A DNA stretch of 47,083 nucleotides. Source: Bryobacterales bacterium (lineage in GTDB: Bacteria; Acidobacteriota; Terriglobia; Bryobacterales; Bryobacteraceae). The stretch's first letter is position 1; each line of letters opens with the position of its first letter. A program made the position numbers and the translations under genes. This document shows, piece after piece, positions 34,057 through 41,563 of this stretch. Under the pieces are notes generated by a model. The model made no database searches and was not told the origin of the DNA. It saw nothing but the letters and a program-made list of their open reading frames with translations. Where the stretch lies: assembly GCA_016789905.1 (NCBI GenBank), contig JAEUQC010000024.1, forward strand, positions 1 to 47,083, written 5' to 3'.

Positions 34057-34711
34057 AACCCATCCTCTCAGAACAGGGGCGTCGGCGCAGGGCGGTAATG
34101 GCACCCAAATGATTGGGCACGCCGCCATCCGCCGTGTCGAGCGTCGGAGTCTGGAGGCTCTGGCCAATCGCGTCCGGTTCGGGATTGCGATAACGCCAGC
34201 GCCATCGCCCCCAATCGCAATTTTCCGTAACCGATGCCCTCAGAATAGTGGCGGCGGCGCAGGGCGGTAATGGCACCCCAATGATTGGGCACGCCGCCAT
34301 CCGCCGTGTCGAGCGTCTGAGTCTGGAGGCTCTGGCCATTCGCGTCCGGTTCGGGATTGCGATGACGCCAGCGCCATCGCCCCCAATCGCAATTTTCCGT
34401 AACCGATGCTCTCAGAACAGGGGCGCCGGCGCAGGGCGGTTATTGGCTTCCCATTGAATGAGCACTTGGCAGTCCGCCCTGTCGATCTTCGCCGAAAGAA
34501 CGCAGCGGCCGGATCGGAACGACAATGCCATCATTACCATCACCCGAATCACAGAATTCGCCAACCTATCCCCCGGACACAGGAGCGGCGCAGGGCGGTT
34601 ATTGGCGTCCTAATGACTGAGTACGCGGCCGTCCGCCACGTCGATCGTCACCGAACGGACGCAGCGTCCAGTTAGGGATGGGGATGCCGCCAGCGCCATC
34701 GCCCCAAAAGC
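34023..34711. repeat. Degenerate tandem repeat, period about 172 bp (family C), including the DUF3224 5' end
   Basis: The marker GGCGCAGGGCGGT appears at 34084, 34256, 34428 and 34587 (spacings 172, 172, 159). Preceding each is a copy of the segment that encodes the DUF3224 signal peptide and ribosome binding site: intact at 34023-34083, decayed at about 34197-34255, 34369-34427 and 34528-34586, and a remnant near 34689-34712. In the decayed copies the start codon reads ACG instead of ATG. The array fills the space between the DUF3224 gene and the terminator. Confidence 0.8.
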
Positions 34712-34737
34712 AAAAGGGGCCGTGCAGGGCCCCTTTT
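34712..34737 (-). terminator. Strong intrinsic terminator of the second TonB-type receptor gene
   Basis: Perfect 10-bp stem AAAAGGGGCC (34712-34721) with GGCCCCTTTT (34728-34737) and a 6-nt loop, 24 bp past the receptor stop. The A and T tracts at the outer ends make it potentially bidirectional. Confidence 0.88.
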
Positions 34738-34761
34738 GGATCAACCAGTTCAACCAGTGGA

Positions 34762-37700
34762 TTAGAACACCAACTTGGCACCCAACTGGATGACGCGGGT
34801 CGTGATACCTTGCACGCCGCCACCCACCGCGCCAAATGTCGCCGACCGGATGTTCCGGTCAATCGAACCAGGGTCTGGATTGTAGTGGTTCATTACGTTA
34901 AAGATCTCCGTGCGGAAATCCAGATGACGCCGCTCGCTGAACCGGAACATCTTGTTCACCGAGAAATCGCCGTTAATTAGCCCAGGCAGCCGAAATGCAT
35001 TCGTCCGCGGCGAGTTACCGAAACGGCCAAAGGGCGCGGCGACGAACGCGTCGGTATTGAACCACTTCGCCCATGTCCGCTTATCACCGGTCAGGTTGCC
35101 GTTTGCGATCTGATCGACACGCGAGTTGATGCCCGTTCCCGTCGTATCGACATTGTTCGTAACCGGAGTGGGAAAGCCGCTCTGGAACGTCATGATCGTC
35201 GATACCTGCCATCCACCTAGGAAGAAGCCCGCCGGCCCTTTGCGGCCCTTGAAAAACGGCAGGTCATAGAGCATCGTCTGCACGAATCGCTGCGTCACGT
35301 CGAAGCCGGAAACACTGCGGTCTGAGCGCAAGTCGTATATGTTCTGCGGGGCGCCGATGAAGTTCCCGCCACCCACCTGGCCGCCGATATCGCTGGGACC
35401 CGAAATGGACTTCGACCACGTGTACGCCGTCACGAACGTGAAGCCACGCGCCATGCGCCGTTCCGCCCGCGCCTGCAAGCCATGATAGATCGCGTTGCCG
35501 ATCGACTTATCGGAACGCACATTCCGCTGATAGGCCTGATTCGGCCGCCGCGCGTTCAACGATGCCAATCCCGGCGTCCGCGGATCCACCAATGCCACCG
35601 GCCGGTTCAAGTCTTCAATCGTCACAATGAGCTTCGTGCTCTTTGTGCCCACATACCCGGCATCGAGCAAAATCCCCAGCGGCAGCTTCTTCTGAATGTT
35701 GAAGTTCCACTGTTGAATATAAGAGTCGCGCATGTTCTGGTCGTTGCTCACCGCAAAGTTCAGTGAGCCTGTCGTCACCGCTGACGAGAACGGATCGTTG
35801 AAGAAGATGTTCGGCGCTCCGGTCAAGTTGCCGATGACCGCCGCGCCGGCTGTAGCCTGCGCGCCTTCCACCATGGCGAAAATGGCGTTGGAAATCTGCG
35901 GTGTGTAGTACCACCCGTAGGCGCCGCGCACGACCATGTCGTCCACCTTAGCCGGCCTGTAAGCAAAGCCCACCCGTGGCGCGAAGTTATTCCGGTCCGG
36001 CGCCATCAGCGCGCGGCCGTATTTGGAGTTCGATGGGCTCGTCAGCCCGGCGACAATAAAGCCGTTCTGCTCGATGTTCACCATCTTGTCGTCACTCTGC
36101 TTGTAGGGCTGAAAGTAGTCGTACCGCATGCCCAAGTTCACGGTCAGCCGCGGCGTTACTTTGAAGTCGTCATTGAAATAGTAGCTCTGCCACCAGTTCC
36201 ACAGGTCCGTCCGCGTCTGGATGGGATTGATGCTCGCCGTCCGCACGTAGCCCAGCATGAAGTCGGCCACAGCGCTGCCCGTGTAGGTGCCGTCGAAGCT
36301 GAAACTGCCGCGTGGCGCGCGCGCCTGCTCAAACGTCACGTTTCTCCGTGCAATGTCGGCGCCCATCTTCAACAGGTGCTTCCGCTTCTGCCAGGAAACC
36401 GAATCCACGAACTGGAAGATCTGATTTGCCCGGTCACGCGGTCCGATCTGCCGTTGTAAATCGTAGGTGGCGAACGCGCCGTCCGGTCCATTCAGCGAGA
36501 TGGTCGGCGGCCCGTATTCGCGCGGCAGCCGCGACACCAGCGGCAGGCCCATTTTGCCGGCGATGTCAAACGCCGGATCGTTCGTCGTCCCGAAAATCTC
36601 AGTCTCGAAGAACTTGCTCCAGCCGCCGCGCACTTCATTAATCAGCGTCGGGCTGAACATGTGCGTCCAGTTGCTCGCGTAGTTCTGCGCCCGGCCCAGG
36701 TTGTTACGTTCGTCGTGACCCCAAAACGGGACTCCGGCTTCATACGTATCGTTGAAAATGTAGCGGCCCGAAATAGAATCCTTCGTCGAAAACACATGAT
36801 CGATTCGCGCGTTGTAGTTCTCCTGTGTGGACACGGCGCTCGCCGGGGCGCTGGCGTAGTTGAACGCGCCCACCGAGGTATTCGGCTGCGGCAGGAATTC
36901 CAGGTACGTGAGCGCCTGCCGGCTCAGCCGTGACGCCGGAATGACATTGTTCACGATCCCGGCGTTCAGCGGATCCCGCAGTGTGATCGGCGCGCCCGTT
37001 CGCGGATTCACAAGTCCACGGAAATCGCCCGTCCGGTACGCCGATGGCGGCACCAGGCGGAACGCGCTTACCGCTCCCTGTGCCAGCCGTCCCGATTCCC
37101 AGTTGAAAAAGAAGAACGTCTTATCCTTGCCGTTGTAGAGCTTCGGCAGCACCACTGGCCCGCCAATATTGGCGCCGAACTGATTGCGGTTCAACCGCGG
37201 CGGCGCCACGCTCTTCTTCCCGATCTCGTCGTAGGTCTGCGTCAAGGCGTCGTTCCGGTTGAACTCCCAAAGCGTCCCGGTGAACAGGTTCCCACCCCGT
37301 TTGGTCAACATGTTTACCTGACCTCCGGGCGCTCCGCCGCTCTCTGCCGATGAGTTCCCTGTCTCCACCTTGAACTCCGCCAAGGAATCGATGGAGGGTG
37401 AGAACGAATAGGTCATTGCGTCGTAATCCATGAACTCAATGCCATCGATCAGATACCGGTTCGCCGTGTCCCGGCTGCCATTGGCTGACATCGCCGTGGA
37501 CCCGAAGGGGGAATCCTGCTGCCCAATTGAGCCGCGTCCGCGCCGCACTGTAATCGAGCCTGGCGTGCCCGCCTGGACGCCGGGAATGAGTTGTGCCAAC
37601 TGCACGAAGTTCCGCCCGTTCAAGGGCAGTTCCACAATCTTGGCGCCGTCGATCACTCCGCCCAGCGTTGCGCTATCGGTCTGCAGTGTCGCCGCGCTTG

Positions 37701-38052
37701 CTTCCACGTTGATCGTCTCACTCACATCGCCAACCTTTAACTGAATGTCGATGCGCGCCACCTGCTGCACCTGGAGCGTCACTTTTTCGAACTTTTGCGT
37801 CTGGAATCCGGCGCCTGCCGCCGTTACCGTATAATCGCCCGCCGGCAGGAAGGGCAACGTGTACGCCCCCGCGTCGTCGGATTTGGTTTCTCTTACAGCG
37901 TTGGTCGACACGTTGGTCGCCTTGACCGTTACGTTTGCAATTGTCGCGCCCGTCGGATCGGTGATGCTTCCGGTCAGCGTTGCTGTCGTCTGCTGGGCCA
38001 ACGCCACGACGGCGCCCAGTGTCAATAGACACAAATATCGGACATGGATCAT
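34762..38052 (-). CDS. Oar-like TonB-dependent receptor with carboxypeptidase-regulatory domain
   Basis: 1096 aa from the ATG at 38052, with GAGGGAG 8 nt upstream; the longer frame to 38115 would run through the promoter of the divergent gene. A signal peptide (MIHVRYLCLLTLGAVVALA) is followed by the regulatory-like beta-sandwich (about 22-105, TATLTGSITDPTGATIANVT), a plug (about 115-225, IVELPLNGRNFVQLAQLIPG) and a large barrel ending in VIQLGAKLVF. The final Phe suits outer-membrane insertion. Likely substrate classes are oligosaccharides or peptides, not identifiable here. Terminated at 34712-34737. Divergent from the VOC operon. Confidence 0.93.
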   Translation of the reverse strand: MIHVRYLCLLTLGAVVALAQQTTATLTGSITDPTGATIANVTVKATNVSTNAVRETKSDDAGAYTLPFLPAGDYTVTAAGAGFQTQKFEKVTLQVQQVARIDIQLKVGDVSETINVEASAATLQTDSATLGGVIDGAKIVELPLNGRNFVQLAQLIPGVQAGTPGSITVRRGRGSIGQQDSPFGSTAMSANGSRDTANRYLIDGIEFMDYDAMTYSFSPSIDSLAEFKVETGNSSAESGGAPGGQVNMLTKRGGNLFTGTLWEFNRNDALTQTYDEIGKKSVAPPRLNRNQFGANIGGPVVLPKLYNGKDKTFFFFNWESGRLAQGAVSAFRLVPPSAYRTGDFRGLVNPRTGAPITLRDPLNAGIVNNVIPASRLSRQALTYLEFLPQPNTSVGAFNYASAPASAVSTQENYNARIDHVFSTKDSISGRYIFNDTYEAGVPFWGHDERNNLGRAQNYASNWTHMFSPTLINEVRGGWSKFFETEIFGTTNDPAFDIAGKMGLPLVSRLPREYGPPTISLNGPDGAFATYDLQRQIGPRDRANQIFQFVDSVSWQKRKHLLKMGADIARRNVTFEQARAPRGSFSFDGTYTGSAVADFMLGYVRTASINPIQTRTDLWNWWQSYYFNDDFKVTPRLTVNLGMRYDYFQPYKQSDDKMVNIEQNGFIVAGLTSPSNSKYGRALMAPDRNNFAPRVGFAYRPAKVDDMVVRGAYGWYYTPQISNAIFAMVEGAQATAGAAVIGNLTGAPNIFFNDPFSSAVTTGSLNFAVSNDQNMRDSYIQQWNFNIQKKLPLGILLDAGYVGTKSTKLIVTIEDLNRPVALVDPRTPGLASLNARRPNQAYQRNVRSDKSIGNAIYHGLQARAERRMARGFTFVTAYTWSKSISGPSDIGGQVGGGNFIGAPQNIYDLRSDRSVSGFDVTQRFVQTMLYDLPFFKGRKGPAGFFLGGWQVSTIMTFQSGFPTPVTNNVDTTGTGINSRVDQIANGNLTGDKRTWAKWFNTDAFVAAPFGRFGNSPRTNAFRLPGLINGDFSVNKMFRFSERRHLDFRTEIFNVMNHYNPDPGSIDRNIRSATFGAVGGGVQGITTRVIQLGAKLVF

Positions 38053-38099
38053 AACAAAGACTCCCTCTTTAATGCGACAGTACCACGTCCTGTTAGGGA

Positions 38100-38137
38100 T
38101 TGACAGTATTGACATTAGTATCGAATTGGGTTAATAA
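38100..38137 (+). promoter_or_regulatory. Sigma-70-like promoter of the VOC-ArsR-SRPBCC operon, leaderless
   Basis: TTGACA (38109-38114), a 17-nt spacer and TAATAA (38132-38137, continuing TAATAAT) form a strong promoter. The predicted transcription start (about 7 nt after the -10) falls at the VOC ATG, 38145, so the mRNA would be leaderless; no ribosome binding site is present there. A second ATTGACA copy lies 9 bp upstream (38099-38105), giving a direct repeat over the -35 that could be an operator. Confidence 0.68.
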
Positions 38138-38144
38138 TATCGAC

Positions 38145-38588
38145 ATGAAGCAAACACCTCCAGGCTGGCCCCGGCTCTCCTCCGCGCTCTTCTATAACGA
38201 TGCTTCCGCCGCCATTGACTGGCTGTGCCAGGCATTCGCCTTTTCCGTCCGGCTAAAGGTGGAAGGAGAAGGAGGCCGCATTGAACACAGCGAACTCACT
38301 TATGGAGACGCGCTGATTATGGTGGCCCAAAGCGGCAATCGCCCGGGACGCGAACACGTTCCGCCCGGAGTGAGTCCGAAGTCCATCGGCGGCGGCAATA
38401 CGCAAGCTCTCCTCATCTTTGTCGATGACGCCGACGCACACTGCGCACACGCCCGCGCCAACGGCGCCAAAATCATCGATGAACCAGCCGACCACGACTA
38501 CGGCGACGATTATTGGGCAGATCGAGGCTACGCGGCCGTCGATCCTGAAGGGCATCTGTGGTGGTTCACACAGCGCATTCGCGGCTAG
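38145..38588 (+). CDS. VOC (glyoxalase/bleomycin-resistance fold) protein
   Basis: 147 aa from the ATG at 38145. Vicinal-oxygen-chelate fold of the PhnB-like type: ALFYNDASAAIDWLCQAFAF at the start, RIEHSELTYGDALIMVAQSG in the middle, and DDYWADRGYAAVDPEGHLWW at the end. Residues at metal positions are not all clear, so it may bind a substrate rather than act on it. It is the first gene of a VOC-ArsR-SRPBCC operon, a common arrangement in soil bacteria, usually of unknown substrate. The next gene starts 2 bp after the stop. Confidence 0.88.
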   Translation: MKQTPPGWPRLSSALFYNDASAAIDWLCQAFAFSVRLKVEGEGGRIEHSELTYGDALIMVAQSGNRPGREHVPPGVSPKSIGGGNTQALLIFVDDADAHCAHARANGAKIIDEPADHDYGDDYWADRGYAAVDPEGHLWWFTQRIRG

Positions 38589-38590
38589 TC

Positions 38591-38920
38591 ATGAAGGCCG
38601 TTCACCAAACGCTGGAAGCGCTGGGCGACCAGACGCGCAAATCCGTCGTCGATCTGCTTAGCAAGGGCCCATTGCGTGCCAGTGACATTGCCGCTTCGCT
38701 TGGCGAGTCGCCGCAAGCCATGAGCCGCCATCTGCGCGTGCTTCGCCGCCGCGGACTGATCCGCGAAGAGGGGATTCCGGAGGACGCGCGTGTCCGCATC
38801 TATCACCTCCGCCATGAGCCGTTCCAGGATCTCCGCCATTGGCTCGATCAAGTGGAGTCCTACTGGGTCGTTGAACTCTCCGCCTTCCGGGATCACGTTA
38901 GGGATAGGAAATCGAAATGA
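38591..38920 (+). CDS. ArsR-family transcriptional regulator
   Basis: 109 aa from the ATG at 38591. Winged helix-turn-helix: LEALGDQTRKSVVDLL, GPLRASDIAASLGESPQAMS (recognition helix region), HLRVLRRRGLIREEG and the wing VRIYHLRHEPF. There is no typical metal-binding cysteine motif (ELCVCDL), so it belongs to the non-metal, SRPBCC-linked group. It probably regulates its own operon through the promoter repeat at 38099-38114. It overlaps the next gene by 4 bp (ATGA). Confidence 0.9.
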   Translation: MKAVHQTLEALGDQTRKSVVDLLSKGPLRASDIAASLGESPQAMSRHLRVLRRRGLIREEGIPEDARVRIYHLRHEPFQDLRHWLDQVESYWVVELSAFRDHVRDRKSK

Positions 38921-39387
38921 CGCCCGGCAACAAGGTCACCGTGTCCGTGACGGTGGAGGCCGATCCGGCGACCGCTTTCCGCCTGTTCACCGAAGAGACC
39001 GACCTATGGTGGCGCCGCGGCCCCAAGTTTCGCGCCGCAGGACGCGCTCCCGGCGTCATTCGATTTGAGCCCCGCCTAGGTGGCGCCCTGATCGAGACCT
39101 TCGATCACCAGAGCTGCGTCACCGGGACCATTACCGCCTGGGACCCGCCCCGGTGCTTCAAGTTCGAGTGGCGCGGCGTGAACTTCGCCCCCGGCGAAAG
39201 TACGGAGGTCGACGTGCTGTTCGAAGCAGTCCCCGCCGGCACCCGCGTTACCGTTCACCACTCCGGATGGGCTTTGATACGGCCCGATCATCCCGTCCGT
39301 CATGGTCTGCCCGTCGCGGCCTTTATCCGCAACCTGGGTATGTGGTGGGCCGATCTTTTGACTTCGCTCCGCGAACACGCTGCTTAG
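38917..39387 (+). CDS. SRPBCC (AHSA1-like) domain protein
   Basis: 156 aa. START/AHSA1-like helix-grip fold: VTVSVTVEADPATAFRLFTE, GGALIETFDHQSCVTGTI, WDPPRCFKFEWRG, TEVDVLFEAVPAGTRVTVHH and a C-terminal helix (NLGMWWADLLTSLREHA). Such domains bind small hydrophobic molecules. Genetic linkage to the ArsR regulator suggests that it binds or processes the inducer. Its stop TAG overlaps the stop of the opposing hypothetical gene (39384-39387). Confidence 0.9.
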   Translation: MTPGNKVTVSVTVEADPATAFRLFTEETDLWWRRGPKFRAAGRAPGVIRFEPRLGGALIETFDHQSCVTGTITAWDPPRCFKFEWRGVNFAPGESTEVDVLFEAVPAGTRVTVHHSGWALIRPDHPVRHGLPVAAFIRNLGMWWADLLTSLREHAA

Positions 39388-39707
39388 CGCGGCACTGCCA
39401 CGCCGAGTAATTCGACGCTCTCGCCAAAGACCGTTCCTGTCATCCGGAACTCGGTGCGAATCATTGGTGCCTCCACACCCGCGGCGTCGGTCGCCTCCAC
39501 GGTCACTGGAAACGCTGGGTGCGCCTCCAGGTCCAACCGGAACTGGGCCGCCGCGCCGCCGCGATACTCCTCGCCCAAGCACGCCCAAAGATAACGCACC
39601 GGCTTCTCCAATCCAGTCGCCGTCACCCGGAACCGAAACGCGTACACACTCCCCTGCACCCGCCGTCCGGACACGCGCAGCCCCATTTGCAGTCGCCGTT
39701 TCGTCAT
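39384..39707 (-). CDS. Hypothetical protein, beta-rich
   Basis: 107 aa from the ATG at 39707 (weak CAGG upstream). The basic start MTKRRLQMGLRVSGRRVQG is followed by alternating strands (VYAFRFRVTATGLEKPVRYL, AFPVTVEATDAAGVEAPMI, FGESVELLGVAVPR), suggesting an immunoglobulin-like sandwich. No signal peptide and no family recognised. Its stop overlaps the SRPBCC stop, and the frame is intact with gene-like codon use. Whether it is truly expressed is uncertain. Confidence 0.5.
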   Translation of the reverse strand: MTKRRLQMGLRVSGRRVQGSVYAFRFRVTATGLEKPVRYLWACLGEEYRGGAAAQFRLDLEAHPAFPVTVEATDAAGVEAPMIRTEFRMTGTVFGESVELLGVAVPR

Positions 39708-39793
39708 CCTGAAAGCCCTAGACTAAGGCCGATCCGCTCCCCAAGTCCTCAGCCACTTGTAAAGAAGTTGTCAGGAATTGTCCGCGCGGGCGC

Positions 39794-40893
39794 CTACGGC
39801 ACCGAATAGGCGAATACCGTTTTCCCGTTCGCGTCGATCCATGCGAAATTCCCCTCACCGCGAGGTCCGTTTCTTATCGCCACATGCGCAAGTCCATGCT
39901 TGAAGTCAGTAGCGTGCGCAAACGTTCCCGGAAAAGCGCGATTCCCGGTTTTGTCAATAAACCAACGGTGGTATTGCCTGCCATCGTAGCTGGAGGCCAC
40001 TGCCCGTCCTTCGGAAAAGTCAGAAAACCACTTGCCCTCCGGGATCACTCGTGTCGTCCCGTCGTTTGCGACAAAGAACGTCCTCCCGCCCTCGGTTACG
40101 CGCGCCATCCCATCAGAAAACCGCGCCGCCGCCGTGAACCGCGCTGGAATCACCCACTTCCCCGCGTGGTCCACATACCCCCATAGATCACCCACCCGTA
40201 CCCCCGCCAGTCCCTCCGAATATTCCTGCGCGCTATCGTAGCGCCGTCCCGTCACTGGTCGTCCAGTTTTATCAATGAATACAAACCGACAATCATGGCG
40301 TGAAAAAAACCCGTCGGAGCAAGTCGCGAATGGTCGCACGATCCGCCGTTAGTGAACCGGCATGGCCCGTCGGGCACCACCGCCGCCAGTCCCTCACGAA
40401 AGCTATAGCCCGTTGACAGGTTTGCTGGAATCACCATCGTGCCATCGCGATTGATGTATCCGGTACTGCCCAGTTCCCCAGAAACTTGAACCACCGCCAG
40501 TCCTTCGGCAAAGTCGTACGCCCTCTGGAACCGCGGCGCGATTGCCCACTTGCCCGTCTTGTCAACAAACCCCCACTTATCCCCTGCCTGCACCGCCGCG
40601 AGTCCCTCCGCGAACGATTGCCCCCATCCTCAAACCCGAAATACCACTGCTCCGTTCCGGCTAAGATACCGCCTCTCTTCGCCTTCGTATACAGCGAGAA
40701 GCCCTTCGTGAAAGGTGTTTTCGTCCGGGTACACCCGTCCTAGACTAGGCTGCACAACCACCCGCCCTGAACGGTCGATGAACCCCGCCTTCCCACTCCG
40801 CACAAACCGGAACAGCGGATCACTCCCCGGTTCGGAATGGTTCCATATTTTCACAGTCATGGTGCATGCCGTCGCCAGAAAACCGCTCAACAC
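39794..40893 (-). pseudogene. WG-repeat protein gene broken by homopolymer indels
   Basis: The frame starts with a lipoprotein-like or short signal segment (GTG at 40893, LSGFLATAC) and encodes WG repeats: GKAGFIDRSGRVVVQPS, DKWGFVDKTGKWAIAPRF, STGYINRDGTMVIPANLS, DLWGYVDHAGKWVIPARF and NFAWIDANGKTVFAYS. It is interrupted by a TGA at 40630-40632 and by a frame change at the seven-A run at 40303-40309. Removing one G from the CGGG near 40635 and adding one to the GGGGG at 40621-40625 removes the TGA and restores a perfect WG-repeat sequence. Intact, the protein would be about 366 aa. WG repeats bind proteins or ligands at the surface. Sequencing error remains possible. Confidence 0.7.
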
Positions 40894-41563
40894 CCAAACC
40901 GATCACTTCAAAGGTAGAACCTCAAACATCACTTCAATAAACTCCGGCGGCGGTGAGTGGACGCGCCCCGAAGAACTCCTTCCTCCATCGCCCTCCGGAA
41001 TCGGCTAAACTTGTGATAGTTCGCTGGGCTTACCCGGGCTATCCCGGCCGGTCCGCCACAGTATTCTTGAGTGCAGGTTTCTTTCGTGATGACGCAGCCG
41101 TCTTCCGGCTTCCAAATCTCGCCCGCCCACTGCCCGTCAGTTGGCGCTCCTCTCGCGGGCCGTTTCACCGCCCGCGCCCATTCGTCTTTTCGCCCCGGTT
41201 TCGCTGCGCAGCCCGCAGCCGCCGGCGAGCTTCGCTGTACTTTTTTTCTGCAAATTTTTACGCCGTCGCCCGCTACCGAGTAGTGCGGCCCCGGCAGACC
41301 GAGAACGTTAGCGGCGGCTCGTCCAGCGCCAGTACAAAAAGATTCAATCGCCCGCCGGGCTCGTGACCGTTGTCCTCCCCCAAGGTCCGGGGCCGGCTCT
41401 GACAAACCATTGTTGCCTATCGACCTTTCGCAAATTCCGTTTTGGCCCGCCCCCGGTTTATCGAATCCGCCGGTGGCGAGCCTTGCGCCGTTTGCTCCAC
41501 CCGGTCGTTTCTTTCGTACTGCCGCTCCACCACGCGCCGCCTGCTCCCTAAGGAGAGCATGCG
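40894..41563. other. Long non-coding region upstream of the RNase E/G gene
   Basis: 670 bp with no gene I can support. It should contain the RNase E/G promoter and leader, and the promoter of the WG-repeat gene on the other strand. Frames exist on both strands (for example 40953-41366 plus) but lack ribosome binding sites and recognisable protein features. A T7 and a T5 run lie at about 41248-41270. I checked for RNase P RNA and tmRNA signatures and saw none. Confidence 0.45.

Noticed and set aside
40953..41366. 137-aa plus-strand frame upstream of the RNase E/G gene
   Set aside because: No ribosome binding site, Arg/Pro/Ser-rich shadow-like composition and no recognisable domain.
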